NCBI GenBank assembly: GCA_036583965.1
Contig: JAZBQD010000014.1
Span: 50,597,626 to 50,661,625 of the forward strand
Source of the DNA: Prunella strophiata
Taxonomy: Eukaryota > Chordata > Aves > Passeriformes > Prunellidae
Direction of reading: 5' to 3'
DNA: 64,000 nt
Shown here: positions 40,701 through 50,763 of the stretch, one piece after another
Position numbering within the stretch: position 1 is the stretch's first letter
Layout of the letters: each line of letters starts with the position of its first letter
Notes under the pieces: model-generated
The model's input: the letters and a program-made list of their open reading frames with translations, nothing else
What the model was told of the DNA's origin: nothing
Database searches by the model: none
Program-made: the position numbers and the translations under genes

Positions 40701-43700
40701 AGGTGTGTCTAAAGTGAGATCAGTAAGTAAGGGAGGGCCATGCACAGCCTAAGGGCTGTTAGCACTATAAAGAAACAGAACTTGAAAGAAAGGAGATTTT
40801 GAGATGAGACTTTAGGACAAGAAAATATACTCAAATGAAAAAGCTCCAATGAATGTAGAAGATAACAGTGGAAGCAACACTGAAACTTGTAGTGTTTCGT
40901 TTTGTACTTGTACTGTTTAAGTTGTACAGGGATGAATATTTGTGTAAGTATTTCTAGTAATCTGAATATTGAAGTTAGGTATTTTTCATCTCCAGAGCAA
41001 ATATTCCTCAGATAGAATGGAAGATCAGTTTAAATGTTTTTTTTAAAAACAATCTCTTACATAGTTCTGGTTGGATTATCTGCTATTGTTGATTACTACA
41101 CATCTTGCCTGAAGCAAGGATGGACAGGACACACTGATTTATTTTCTAGACCTATTTCCTCTGGAAAACATACAAGTGTGATTGATTTTAACAATCCTCT
41201 TACTACAGTGATTTAGTGTCAATAACAGTAAACTCTTTGCAGGCACACTCTACAAATGCTATCAATAACTGGTCTTCAACAATTTTGTCATGTGCAATAC
41301 AAAACAGTGGATGGAGGACAAAAACAGATTTTGCTTTATTTTTTTTTTTAATTTTAGAATTGGAGTAGGACTATTACTGACAACGGTAGTTTTCAGAAGA
41401 AAAAAATGATCAGCAAGAACAGATTCCAAGGGGTTTGGAATGAAATTTGCCAATTTTCTTTTCAAAGCAGTTCTACTTAAAAAGAAAATGAATATTAGAA
41501 AATGCTTTGGAAAACTTAAAACATTGTTACCATTGAATGCAAAGTTTCAGACTGCCTTGAAATTATTTGCTTTTTTGTTGATTAATGGACCCAGATTTCT
41601 CATTTCAAAAGTGCTCTCATTGCAACTTGCTCTTTCAAGTCTCCTGATGCTCTTTGCTAAGCAGACTGAACTTATTTCCTGCTGTACTTAGAAATTAATA
41701 ACAGATCTTTAGATGGTGCTTATTCTATTCATGCCAAGTATTGCTTTCCTTCTAAGAAAAATCTATCTTTTTCCATGCAGCTACCGAAATAGTAAAGCAC
41801 TACTTAACCAAACAATGGTCATCTTGTTGCATGTGTTGGCAGATCACTTATAAACTTTCCCTGTGTAAGGCAAATGCAAACATGCAATTTCATTTTATCT
41901 CAGTAAAAAAACAATTAAGAAAATCAATAGAATCAAATAATATCAAATCAAAGGGCAAGGTTTCTAATGTGTTTTAGGGGAGCCATGTGAGAGCTCAAGA
42001 AAGAGAGTTAAACTTCTGGACTAAGAAGAATACAAATAATATAATATAGTCTCTTACGAATTGAAGTGCTCAGTAAAAATCAGATTAGTCGATGTTCCTG
42101 TGATTGTGGTCAGTCCTCCAATGGTAGCAGAATAAGCCACACATAAACACATCACTTTGAAAATCCCACTGTATTTGTCCTTTCTGCTTTTTCTCTCTGC
42201 TTCAGCAGGTGGTAGGTTCTGCTTAGAAAATATATACACTAATTAATGTATGAGAAGGGCTCATCATCAGGCACAAAAATAGAATTTGAGGATATCTCAG
42301 AAGAGCCAGACAATTTACTGGCAATATAGTTGTCTGCAGTGTGGCTTGGTTTGCAGTTACACTGGTAATGCAATTATTCATGTAAAGGAAAAGGAGACAG
42401 AGTCAAATCCTAAAGTCCCTTCCCTGATCTTTTAGTCTTTACAGAACTGCCTCTGTATAGACTGATACATATACACACACCTGATGTGTAGAGTTTGTAC
42501 TCTGGTGAGGTTGCTTTAACTGGTGTAAAATGGGAGGACAAAACCAGTAATGGAATAGCTATACAAGCAAAGTGTGTACATGTGTCTGACTACAGGTATA
42601 TTTCTTATTCACATGTAACCAGCTTAATTACAACCTGTGCCATTTTAGTTGTGGCATAGAAGAGATTTAGGTTAAAACAAAGTTTCACTTCATAATAAAA
42701 AGACACTTTAAATACCTGTTCATTTCCTTTTTCATTTTCCTTTTCAACTGTGCATACAGTACTATCCACATTGTTGTTATATCTGAAAAAACAAAGGCAT
42801 GTATTGTAGCAAACAGGTATTCTAATTAGATGAATTCTTAGAACAGAATTTACTAAATTAATAACAATTACCCATTAACTTGTTTTTCTTTCTCTTTCCA
42901 ATCTGGGTTTTCATATTCTCCTATATTTTCTGTAAGACAGTGATGCAAAGACAGAAAAGCATTTAAGAGACTAAAACTGGAAAGGCTCCATCAACGTCTC
43001 ATCCCATGCACTTCCTGCACATCATCCCATCAATACATTTGCAAGCACCAATCTCAGACACAGTTGATTTGTGCCCTACTCCTTCATGACTCCTGTTCCT
43101 CAGAATCTGAATCTTCTAATGAAGAGAAATATTCCTAATTTACAATCCAACTGTGTAGGTAATCAGTTTAGATTCAGTTGTTCCAACATCACCCTATAGC
43201 TAAAGAGCTCTTTTCCCTCTGCTAGCATTTAAGCCTTAGCATATCTATAGCCTGGAGTCATATTTCCTTCCAGCCATCTCATGAGGCTGATAAGAGAGGC
43301 TGATAAGCCAGCCCCTTCTGGTCTCCCCTCCTCTCATCCAGCTGCCACCCTCTGCACCTGTTCAGTTCTAATTAATCTTTGTGATCATGAGAGAGCTCTC
43401 ACACAGTAATCCAAGAGAAGTCTCAGTGAGACTTGATGTCAGTACTACTTGATGCCAGTACTCCTCTGGCATTTAACTGCACTTGCTGTGCTCCTTACTG
43501 CCCGGTGAGGGTGCAAAGCCAGAACTGCAGGCGCCTACCGTCCAACTCCAGGGCTGGGTTGATGGAGCCATTGGAGCAGGACATCTCCAGCTCATCAGCT
43601 TCTGCTTCAGCTTTGATGATCTGCTGAGCTACAGCTTCTACGATTGGCATCACCATGGCAGCAGCAGAGGTGTTGCTGAGCCACATTGACAAGAAAGCAC

Positions 43701-46700
43701 AGCTAACCATGAAACCCAGCATAAGCCTGGAACAGGAGAGAAGAGTCTGTGACTGCTACAGTAACACCTCCTATCATCAGTCTATTTAATAGAAATGAGA
43801 ACTTTGTCAACAGAAATGTTGAAACACTGAAAATTTAAAGCTTGTAATTCTGAGAACATTTTTGAATTAAAAATGTCTTGATCTAAGACACTGAAAGTTT
43901 CATATTTTAGAGGTTCAAATATATTAAAGTGAAGCAGAAGCAATATTTATTAACACAATTATACTGTATTTGAACCATCTTTGAAGAAAGAGTACCATGC
44001 ATGTAACAAATTCAAATGTGAGTTAAAATGGCTATGCTGCTGATGCTATTAATCCCATATTGTACAGTCTAGGTCAAAACCCTGGAGTTATTACTTAGAC
44101 TGTTAAGTTCTCTAGATATACCAGTTCAGTCATTATAGGAAGAAATACTAAAAATTCAGTAAGAGATACAAAATTTAGTTCTTATTCAGAGCACTAAGAC
44201 AAGTATAGGCATTATTTGGGCTTCAATAAATGTCATCTTTGATATTAAATGGGATCTTTTATATTAAATGGGAAAGGGAAAGTCATTCCAATTTTTTAAT
44301 CTGGTCTTGGCTCAACTTTTTGAAAGTTTACTACAAATAGTAATGCTATACACTGAATTGCATCAATGACTGAAAAATCAAACATTACATGTCATATCTG
44401 GTGAAGTTGGATTGTAAATTTAGAATACATGTCACAATGTTGTTTTTAATGAATTTCTTGGAGTTGGAAATGAGAACAGTCCTCTTAACTCCCTGTTCCA
44501 AGGTGCTGTCACTGACATTAAACACCTGCCATACATCATCACTACAAGAGAACTTAGTGGAGGGATGGCGGTGTTGCACCTTCCCATCAAAAGACATCTG
44601 TGCAATTTGTAAAGTTCTTTGCTCAGCCTTGATCAGAAGCTTCACAAATAAAGTCAGTTTTACTTAGTACATGAAGCCAATATACATATTATATAAAAAT
44701 CATGTGAACATTATTTGATTATGTAAAAATACCATCAAAATGTCTCTTATAGCCTTTCATTTCAGCTAATGGCAACAACATTTCAAACTGGATTTTTTCC
44801 TCAGTAGGGGAACCTTGTCTTTCCCTGAGCACTTTTAATTGCAGTGATGAAATGATCTGTAGACCAGCAAGTCACAGACCTGATTCAAAACAAATTGTCA
44901 TCAGTAGTGTAAAACTCATTATTTTAGGCAGTTTTTGATTAGGTCCTCAGACAGAAGTTGAGGAAGAACTGTGTTTCTTATGCAGAAAATACAAGTCAGA
45001 ATAAGCACACTGAATATGAATTTTCACACTGTAGAAAAATGCCATTTTAGTAGAACTTGCAAAAGGATTTAAAAATAGAAATAAATTAAGACATTCACTA
45101 ATGTATTTTGAAGCATCATAAATATCCAGCATTAGATAGATTGATGGTCAGGTATAATGGATGGTCAGGTGACCATTTGGTACAATGTGGTGGGCTCCAC
45201 TGAGGGACCCTGAAAGAGATTGCAAAATAATCAATTATATTCTATTCTGTTCAGCCCCAGTTTTTCTATATTATTTTCCCTGAGTTATTATTAAAAAAAT
45301 ATTATGCATGGTGTCTTAGATAATTATTTCATTATATCCAACTACAAAGTTACTCTTTGCTTCGTAGTGCACAATCAGTATTTTATTTCCCTTTCTAGTC
45401 CTTGCAGATTGCATAGACATATTCACCTTTCTCTGCTAGTCTGCAGACTTTACTGCATAGCTTAAATGACAGCCTTTACAATTCACAGAATAATCTGGGC
45501 TGTGAAAACCCCTTAAGATCATCAAGTCCAAACCAAGTCCAACCACTGCCAAGTCCACCACTAAACTATGTTCTGAAGTGCCACATCTACACATCTTCAA
45601 ATACCTACAGGCATGATGACTCAATCACTTCCCTTGGTATCTAGTTCCAATGCCTGACCAACCATTCACTGAAGAAATTTTTCCTATTATCCAGTCTAAT
45701 CCTCCTCTGGCCCAACTTTAACCATTTCCTCTTGTCCTTTCACTTTTCACCTGGGAGAAGAGGTTGATCTTCCCTTGGCTACAGCCTTCTTTCAGGGAGT
45801 TGTAGACAGTGATAAGGTCACCCCTGAGAAGATTTTTTCTCCAGACTAAACAACTCCCAACTCCCTCAAGCTGCTCCTCATAAGACTCATGCTTCAGACC
45901 CTTCACCAGCTTCATCACCCTTCTCTGGACTTGCACCAGCACCTCAATGTCTTTCTTGTGGGGAAGGGCCCAGAACTGAGCACAGGATTTGAGATGCAGC
46001 CTCACTGGTGTCGAGTAATGGGAGACCATCCCTGTCCTGATCCTGCTGGCCACATATTTCTGATACACATCAGTTTCTCCAGAAGAATATCTAATGGAAA
46101 ATCCAGAAGTCTCTTGCTATTTTACTTTCACTGCTGTGCCCTTTATGTCCTGTAATGCAGAGGTCTCATGCAGAGATCTCTCTGCCCTGGGCTGGATGAG
46201 GCTGCAGTGTGCACAGGCTGCCCGGGCTCTGCTGCCAGCAGCTGAGGAGGAATTGTGCAGAGAGCAGCACCGTGCCTGCTGTGGGCACAGCTGGTGAGCA
46301 GCAGATGCTGAGAGGTGGGTAGATCACAGATCTACCTTCACAGATTATTTCATCCTTCACAGATCATTTCATCATAATCTTATCATCCCTTTGTCATGAT
46401 CAGGAAGTGTGATAGATATGAAGGATGCTTCCTCGGGGTTACAACTCTGTGGAGTTGCTTCAGGTATCCTCAGATGCTGGCTTCAGGTTTGACCATTCAC
46501 AACAAGCTCCCCAGCAATGTTCAGCTTAGCACAGCACACCATCCACTTGTGTTCTCCCTTTCAACACTTCAGCTAAAAGATGAGAATTTAGGAGTGTTCA
46601 AAAGAGAAGTCGAAATAAATAAACCTGTGTAGCACATGAATACAGCTTAAGATAATGAGAGGCAGTAGAACAAGAATGCAAGGAAAATTTTTTCCAAACA

Positions 46701-49700
46701 GAAAGCAACCAGCTATCAAAAGAGGCAAAATTAAATCAAAATACACGTGATATTTAAAATTAGGTCAGTCAAATTACTGATGAATAGAAAAAATCCAGCA
46801 TTCTTATGAAGTGTCTTTAGTTAAATCACTTAAGAGGACATCTTATTTTTTAGACCTGGTTTTCTGACCATTTGCTTCCTTTCTGCTTCCTGGCAAGGAG
46901 TCATGAGTATGATGTATTCTGGGAAGCTAAACTTGCTCCATAGATCTTATGAGCAGCCTTACTTGAATGCTGACAGATGTCAGCCTAAACCCTTTCTGCA
47001 AGTTTGTAAAGCAAGCAAAGCAAGATTTTTCACTTCCAAAAATATATGTTGATAGTGAGTAAGCAGAGAGTGTGATTTCTTTAACCTTATCACCTCATCC
47101 AGCTGAGGAAGTGGCTATCCTTTGATTTTTTTCATATGTAGACAAAGGAAAACACCTTAAGTAAAGACATTATATTAATATGTTTTCCCTTGCCCACCAC
47201 CTGCTTAGTTGTATGAATTTTTCCCCCTCACTGTGTATTATAACACTTTTTGTGCTTTTGGGAGTGTCCAGAATTTTGAAAACACAATTGAAATTAAAAA
47301 ATCAGCATAGAACAGATTATATGTTGTAGGCATTGGGTGGGAATGTTCCAACAACCATCAAGAAATGGGACCCCTATATTATTTACAAACTAATCATACT
47401 TTTTTGTTCAGAAGGATCCTTATTATGAATAGAAGCACTTGACAGAACTTTTAATTAGGATTTCAGGAAAATATTAAAATGTCATCTACAAACCATTCAT
47501 ATAAATTTAAATATCTGCTTTGTTTGCGTAGAGAAGAAAGGCTGGATTTCTGCTGCAGAAAAGGCAGTAGGCAATTATTTCTGGAATACATAGCTTTCCA
47601 TGAGCATTATTGTCCTTAGAGACATTGTTTAGCACATACCATGCAGGGTTGACACCCACCAGCATCACCATTTTTAAAGCCACTCTTTTGTGAAGATTCC
47701 ATTTTTCTATTGATGTTGCCAAACAAATTACTCCAATCAGCAGCAGATGAAAGTCTTTAAAATAAGCAGATGCTACCTGAAACAAAATTAAAAAACCTCA
47801 AAAACCAAAAAGGAAAATAAACCATTTTTTTTAAATTAAATGGTGAATTTCTTTTAGCATTTGGTAATACCACTTTAATGAAAAAAACCAGCAAGATTAT
47901 ATTACAAAATAAATAAAGATACTTTTTTTCTTAAAATTAAACTGTTAAGTTCATTGGAACTGTTAAATTCATTTAACCAAATGATTCAAGAATAAATGCA
48001 CTAAAGTGCATATCGGTTAAAACAAAATAAAAAATAAAGCCTAAGACAGAACAACCCAAAATCATCAGTCACATCTCACATGCATACTAAATCAGCAATT
48101 AAATGTTGTTTTTGCTACTTTTTATTTATCCAACAAGTGGAGAAACAACTTTAAGCATAGACTGAGATTATGATTATCTTTGATTTCATCTCTTTGGCAC
48201 AAAGGTGTATAGTCAGCAGCTTGCACATGGTGTCATTATTGTGACATTTTGCCTCCTGTAATATTAAGGATATTTAATAACTACCTTGCATTTTCCCTAC
48301 CAACTACCATCTAAACACTGAGCCACTATATAGAAGAAATTATTAAAGAAATTATTTTAAAATGTGAACAAGTCCTGAAGACACAGCATGTAAGCAAGTC
48401 TTGAGGCAGAACTATTTTTGATTGGCACGCAGCAAATCTGTGCATTTGCCTGACAGGTTTTAACATTATGTGTTTTATTCTTTGAAGTTTTGGTTCCTGA
48501 TATGCACAGAATAAAATAGAGATAAATAAAGGTTACCTGCTTGGATGCCATTATACCAAACAACGGGAACATAAAGGCAGGGAGCAAAGCTGAAACAGCC
48601 AGTGGCAAAGCTTCTGTGAGCCAAAAGATGGCAACTACAAACAATGTGTATGCACAATCTGCTTCCTAGAATACAAAAGGCATGAATAAAAACATGAGTT
48701 GATCATCCAGGAGACAAAACAAAATCACAATTCAAAAAGTACATCTCCACCAGTAGAGAGATTCCCCACACCTGGAAAAAGTATGAATCAAAGGACCTGC
48801 ATTTAGGGTAGTTATTGTGTACTATTGACAATCCTGCTGAGATATGAAATGCAGTCAGTAAAATAGGTATAGAGAATTTTTTTCTGAGAGATAGTAAAAT
48901 AATTTAAATTCTGTCACTCAGGAATGGTGGGAAAAAAGTCAGCTGCCTATTCCTTCAAGGATAATTAATCATCTAGGTCATTCTGGAGCATTCTCAGGCC
49001 ATGAATTCCTATAATCAAAAGCATTTTGCCTCTGTAAGCAAACCTTTAAGACTCCAGGAGTACTTGCAGTCAATAATTGGTCAAATGTTTTCTCTCCTGA
49101 AGTTTTGTCATCAGTAGCAATAAGGCAAAGATATCACTTAACAAAAAAGGTATCATGCAATACTGACAAGAAACACAGCTGTTGTTCTTCAGGCTTGTAA
49201 TTTCAGCCAGTGTCTTTTGTTTCAACTCCTTAAAACCAGGGATTTTTTTTTCCTTCTTTTATCTTTTTTTTTTCCTCCCAGGAGAATAATTTTCAATGTT
49301 GTCTGTAAAATGCAGCTGGGGACAAATATAATGAGGTGAAGTAAACCTAGTTTCTTCCAGAGTATGAGAAATCTCTTTTGTGTAGTTTTTAATTTATATT
49401 TCTGCTTTTAAGGAAAGTGGTTTGGAACTATTAGTGCCCCTGGTTAGGGTATGAAATTACTCAAGAGCAGCAGAGATGGTTTGTACTGGGAATGGAACAG
49501 CTTAATGATGTGGCTCTTGGAACCTTTTACTGCAAAACAACAATATTAAACCTAAGTCAGTCAGCTGTGGCTATCATTTATTTTGGGGAAGAAATATTTT
49601 TTATATATGAAACAATTTGAAAATATCCGTTCACCTAGCAAATTTTCATCTCACTTAAGTCCTGACCACATTAAGAATTTCCCATGAGTTTCCTCTCAGA

Positions 49701-50566
49701 AAGGAAACTGAAATATTGGAACTGTGATGTGAGAGTGTGAAGCACATTGCTCTGTAACCACCATCTCACTGTGATGCAAAGACTTCTGAACCAAATTTTC
49801 ATGTATTGTCATACGTGGTATGTATAATGCACACATGGTAACACATCACAGAATTCCAGTTCATTCTGCTGGCATCAGAGTTGTAGTAAATAGAGTCACT
49901 AATGATATTGTTAAATAGTTGTTTCATCAGCTTGGCAGTTGTTGCAAGAGTTAGTGAATGCCAGAATTTATTTCAAGTAAAATGAAACTATGGATTTTGC
50001 TCTATTTAGGAACCAGAAGGAATTTGTCAGATCACTGAATTCGATCATTTCCTATCAGACAACACAAAATGTGATGAACTTAAAATCCTTTATTAAACAA
50101 AAAGTAATTGCAGCTCTTTTCCTGACAATTCATCTCCCCTGTCAAGAATACAGAACTGTTTAAAAGAGTCCAAAAAATAATAATGATAACAATATTTTCA
50201 ATGTAGTCCTAGATGTTAGAAAACAAATATGTGATTCTAAGCTTCATGCATACAGTACAGAATTTTATATTGAAGCTGTCTTCTCTACATTTCTGTGAAA
50301 ATACACTGAGTTGACAGAAAAAAAAAAATCACAATGCAAATATCATTATTCATTCAAGGTCCCTTCCAACTCAAACTGTTTGTGATTCTGTTAATCTGAA
50401 AAGGTCTGGGAATCTCAATCTTTATATACAGGTGCAAAATAATTATCTCTCCAAGCAGGTCACTTACTTTGGTTTTGATGATAAGTGGAAGTGGAAGTAA
50501 AAGCAGTGGGGTGAGGACAATGAGCAGGAACCTTCGGTAAACCAGGAGATACCTAAGAATCTTCAT
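28604..50566 (-). CDS. SLC13A1: SLC13A1 (NaS1) sodium/sulfate cotransporter, whole gene span, 15 coding exons
   Basis: Multi-pass membrane protein that couples inward Na+ movement to sulfate uptake; in mammals it sits in the apical membrane of renal proximal tubule and gut and maintains blood sulfate. Seen here: 15 exons on the minus strand, total coding length 1818 nt, 605 residues plus stop, all phases compatible and no frameshift or premature stop. The human protein is about 595 residues. Key motifs are SNT at residues 139-141 (exon 4), TGTSTNL around 266-272 (exon 7), SNP at 497-499 (exon 13), the SLC13 family signature at about 531-547 (exon 14) and an NGT sequon at 601 near the C-terminus. 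The variable hydrophilic loop (exons 4-6) is the least conserved part. The start is the ATG at 50566, which opens a basic-then-hydrophobic N-terminus with the VYRRF motif expected for NaS1. SLC13A4 is the closest alternative, but the N- and C-termini fit SLC13A1 better. Coordinates include introns; exons are listed separately. Confidence 0.95.
28848..28985 (-). CDS. SLC13A1: SLC13A1 exon 14 (residues 513-558), SLC13 signature
   Basis: 138 nt, phase 0 to 0. Acceptor TTGGTAG, donor GTGAGT. Residues 531-547, TSFAFLLPVANPANAIV, fit the Na+:sulfate symporter family signature pattern. The exon ends with SYGHLTIMDM. Confidence 0.96.
29210..30088 (+). mobile_element. CR1 LINE 3' portion, antisense in SLC13A1 intron 13
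   Basis: Starts within RT-derived sequence (GATGATCTGGATGAAGGG) and runs through GAGGAAATGGCCTCAAACTG and GGTTGGACATCAGAAAGAA to a degraded AACTGATTCTGTAA tail. Open frames of about 100 codons on both strands here are incidental to the repeat. Oriented opposite to SLC13A1. Confidence 0.92.
30437..30995 (+). mobile_element. Solo LTR, endogenous retrovirus L-like, antisense in SLC13A1 intron 13
   Basis: Begins near TGTAATGG and shows the landmarks of avian ERV-L LTRs: TTTTGCTGAGCAGTGTTGAC, AGCTGACCCCAAATGACCAA, CCATATGGATCATGCTCAG followed by TATATAAA, and an end block GAGTGAGCAGCTGCCTGTG. No internal viral genes flank it, so it is a solo LTR. Exact ends are approximate. Confidence 0.75.
31206..31367 (-). 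CDS. SLC13A1: SLC13A1 exon 13 (residues 459-512), second SNP motif
   Basis: 162 nt, phase 0 to 0. Acceptor CTTATGCAG, donor GTGAGT. Encodes VSKLSEWVASKLTPLGSLP, a helix, then TEVASNPATITIFLPILSPL. SNP at 497-499 is the counterpart of the second SNT-type motif in the second re-entrant hairpin. Confidence 0.95.
31368..32019 (-). other. SLC13A1 intron 12
   Basis: 652 bp, donor GTAATG and acceptor ATGCAG. An 86-codon minus-strand frame at 31647-31907 shows no homology. No repeat recognised. Confidence 0.85.
32020..32129 (-). CDS. SLC13A1: SLC13A1 exon 12 (residues 422-458)
   Basis: 110 nt, phase-matched to exon 11. Acceptor TTTTCTCTAG, donor GTAATG. Encodes VVGYIPLITWKEFQSCMPWE and IAILVGGGFALADGCE. 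The PLITWKEFQ and LVGGGFALADGCE segments are nearly invariant in NaS1. Confidence 0.95.
32130..32994 (-). other. SLC13A1 intron 11
   Basis: 865 bp starting with the weak donor GTTGAG and ending with the good acceptor TTTTCTCTAG. Contains the possible L3-like fragment at 32705-32790. Confidence 0.8.
32705..32790. repeat. Possible ancient amniote interspersed repeat (L3/CR1-like) in intron 11
   Basis: Contains GCCCATTGCAGTCAATGGGA followed by CCATTGGTGTCCATGGGC, resembling the 'cccattgaagtcaatggg' motif of old L3/CR1-type repeats in reptiles and birds. Very short; classification uncertain. Confidence 0.35.
32995..33098 (-). CDS. SLC13A1: SLC13A1 exon 11 (residues 387-422)
   Basis: 104 nt. Acceptor TTCTCCTTAG. 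Encodes YKSYITDSTAALVIGLLFFI then IPAKTLPRTSNGEN, leaving after one base of codon 422. The only phase-compatible donor is GTTGAG, a weak site; the next in-frame codon beyond it is a stop, so the exon cannot run on to the GTATAT a few bases further. The 5.8-kb intron 10 precedes it. Confidence 0.85.
34758..35150 (-). mobile_element. CR1 LINE 3' region in SLC13A1 intron 10
   Basis: Begins with AATGGTTGAGCTTGAAGG, the complement of the CR1 3' end, continues through GTCTGGTCCAACCCCTTCTG and ends near GCACTTGCTCTAGCTGAAC. Same orientation as SLC13A1. Confidence 0.88.
36541..36580. repeat. Short tandem repeat, ACACATAGAA units, in intron 10
   Basis: Four imperfect 10-11 bp units: ACACATAGAA, CAATGTAGAA, CACATAGAAC, ACATAGAACT. 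Confidence 0.8.
38858..38959 (-). CDS. SLC13A1: SLC13A1 exon 10 (residues 353-387)
   Basis: 102 nt. Acceptor TGCTATAG, donor GTAAGTG. Completes Ser-353, then YPETVTLVLFILMTLLWFTR and DPGFIPGWSSLFPK. The 89-bp intron 9 separates it from exon 9. The RDPGF-PGW segment is a SLC13 landmark. Confidence 0.93.
39049..39147 (-). CDS. SLC13A1: SLC13A1 exon 9 (residues 320-353)
   Basis: 99 nt. Acceptor ACATTCCAG, donor GTATTT. Reads D-LKNMFKCGKKRTAREEASSQ and EEYKKLGPI, a conserved cytoplasmic segment, ending two bases into codon 353. That codon becomes AGC (Ser) where mammals have Arg (GPIRY). Confidence 0.92.
39148..40327 (-). other. SLC13A1 intron 8
   Basis: 1180 bp, donor GTAAGTG and acceptor ACATTCCAG. 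Nothing else recognised. Confidence 0.85.
40328..40447 (-). CDS. SLC13A1: SLC13A1 exon 8 (residues 280-320)
   Basis: 120 nt. Acceptor TTTCACCCAG, donor GTAAGTG. Completes Ser-280, then RYPDCQCINFGSWF and a long membrane helix containing SWLWLQWLFLGF. The RYPDC and LQWLFLGF segments are diagnostic of NaS1. Confidence 0.93.
   Translation of the reverse strand, partial: TLPRLPVHQFWILVYPFHPHCSYYSAALLALAPVAFPWV
40448..42057 (-). other. SLC13A1 intron 7
   Basis: 1610 bp. Includes a T-rich run near 41338; short frames in it are not coding. No repeat family recognised. Confidence 0.85.
42058..42218 (-). CDS. SLC13A1: SLC13A1 exon 7 (residues 227-280), TGTSTNL motif
   Basis: 161 nt leaving after two bases of Ser-280; donor GTAAGA. 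Encodes a basic loop end (ERKSRKDKY), a helix, then SATIGGLTTITGTSTNLIF, a highly conserved substrate-domain segment. The acceptor is a tandem AAG-CAG (NAGNAG), so the exon may instead begin at 42221 and add one Gln. Confidence 0.93.
42219..42715 (-). other. SLC13A1 intron 6
   Basis: 497 bp, ending in the tandem AAG-CAG acceptor of exon 7. Nothing else seen. Confidence 0.82.
42716..42782 (-). CDS. SLC13A1: SLC13A1 exon 6 (residues 204-226), loop exon
   Basis: 67-nt exon. Acceptor TTTTTTCAG, donor GTATTT. The first base completes Gly-204, then YNNNVDSTVCTVEKENEKGN-EQ, ending in phase 0. The YNN start aligns with the human loop (YNND). Separated from exon 5 by an 89-bp intron. Confidence 0.86.
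42872..42929 (-). CDS. SLC13A1: SLC13A1 exon 5 (residues 185-204), loop exon
   Basis: 58-nt exon too short for simple open-frame detection. Acceptor CTTACAG, donor GTAATT. Reads E-NIGEYENPDWKEKEKQVN-G with phases that fit exons 4 and 6 exactly. Charged and poorly conserved, as expected for the large cytoplasmic loop; placement rests on phase, splice sites and position. Confidence 0.86.
42930..43538 (-). other. SLC13A1 intron 4
   Basis: 609 bp, with a pyrimidine-rich patch on the plus strand near 43300-43370. Nothing else recognised. Confidence 0.82.
43539..43726 (-). CDS. SLC13A1: SLC13A1 exon 4 (residues 122-185), first SNT motif
   Basis: 188 nt. The first base completes Trp-122 and the last G begins codon 185. 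Acceptor CTGTTCCAG, donor GTAGGC. Carries SMWLSNTSAAAMVMP; the SNT motif at residues 139-141 lies in the first re-entrant hairpin that binds Na+ and substrate in this family. The second half (QQIIKAEAEADELEM onward) enters the hydrophilic loop with an NGS sequon. Confidence 0.94.
44235..44272. repeat. 19-bp tandem duplication in intron 3
   Basis: ATCTTTGATATTAAATGGG at 44235-44253 followed directly by ATCTTTTATATTAAATGGG at 44254-44272; one mismatch. Confidence 0.88.
45482..46065 (-). mobile_element. CR1 LINE 3' region in SLC13A1 intron 3
   Basis: Complement of CR1 from near the 3' tail (ATCATCAAGTCCAAACCAAG) through CATTTCCTCTTGTCCTTTC and CACCCTTCTCTGGACTTGC to about 46065. A 116-codon minus-strand frame within it is repeat-derived, not a gene. 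Confidence 0.9.
47640..47776 (-). CDS. SLC13A1: SLC13A1 exon 3 (residues 77-122)
   Basis: 137 nt, entering in phase 0 and leaving after two bases of the Trp-122 codon. Acceptor TTTCAG, donor GTATGT. Encodes VASAYFKDFHLLLIG, then CLATSIEKWNLHKR and a hydrophobic segment ending NPAW. These match NaS1 closely. Confidence 0.94.
47777..48536 (-). other. SLC13A1 intron 2
   Basis: 760 bp, A/T-rich, donor GTAACC and acceptor TTTCAG. No other feature seen. Confidence 0.85.
48537..48665 (-). CDS. SLC13A1: SLC13A1 exon 2 (residues 34-76)
   Basis: 129 nt, phase 0 to 0. Acceptor TATTCTAG, donor GTAACC. Encodes EADCAYTLFVVA, then the family-typical FWLTEALPL segment and a proline-containing hydrophobic stretch ending in MASKQ. 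This is a very well conserved part of SLC13 transporters. Confidence 0.94.
48666..50467 (-). other. SLC13A1 intron 1
   Basis: 1.8 kb. Contains the small CR1 tail at 50352-50392 and T-rich runs near 49240-49275. No regulatory element could be assigned by eye. Confidence 0.83.
50352..50392 (+). mobile_element. CR1 3' tail scrap in SLC13A1 intron 1
   Basis: CAAGGTCCCTTCCAACTCAA followed by TGATTCTGT is the CR1 3' terminal block; only about 40 bp remain, 75 bp from the exon 1 donor. Confidence 0.65.
50468..50566 (-). CDS. SLC13A1: SLC13A1 exon 1 (residues 1-33)
   Basis: Coding part of exon 1, 99 nt in phase 0. It opens with MKILRYLLVYRRF and continues into a leucine-rich first membrane segment (about residues 13-30) ending in IIKTK. 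The donor is GTAAGTG, a near-ideal site. The ATG is the first in the reading frame and matches the N-terminus expected for NaS1. Confidence 0.93.
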
Positions 50567-50596
50567 GGTTGATGGCTGTTAGATGAACTTTCCTGA

Positions 50597-50763
50597 AGAA
50601 ACTGCCAAAAAACATGTCTGACTTTAAATAGCTGACTCTGATTAATATTTTTCCAAGCTATCACCTTTAGCCATTGCTAAAGCAGGCCAGTAAAGCAAGT
50701 TAAAATTAAATCTGGGTCTTTACTGTTTTAGCAAGTTTATTAACAGTAGGTTGATAAGATAAG
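50597..50763 (-). promoter_or_regulatory. Candidate SLC13A1 proximal promoter
   Basis: Read on the minus strand, a TATA-like TATTTAAA lies at 50623-50630, about 57-64 nt before the start codon, which would give a short 5' UTR of roughly 30 nt. Farther upstream are GTTAATAAAC at 50735-50744 (an HNF1-type half-site) and, on the plus strand, overlapping TGATAAGATAAG at 50752-50763 (two GATA motifs). HNF1 and GATA4/6 are typical kidney and gut epithelial regulators. Motif matches only; promoter activity is inferred from position. Confidence 0.4.

Larger units (their letters stand above)
43727..47639 (-). other. SLC13A1 intron 3
   Basis: 3.9 kb. Contains the 19-bp tandem duplication at 44235 and the CR1 at 45482-46065. 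A GC-richer patch at 46160-46310 follows the CR1 and was not classified. Confidence 0.85.

Noticed and set aside
45718..46155. 116-codon minus-strand and 88-codon plus-strand frames
   Set aside because: Derived from the CR1 3' region in intron 3; not a gene.
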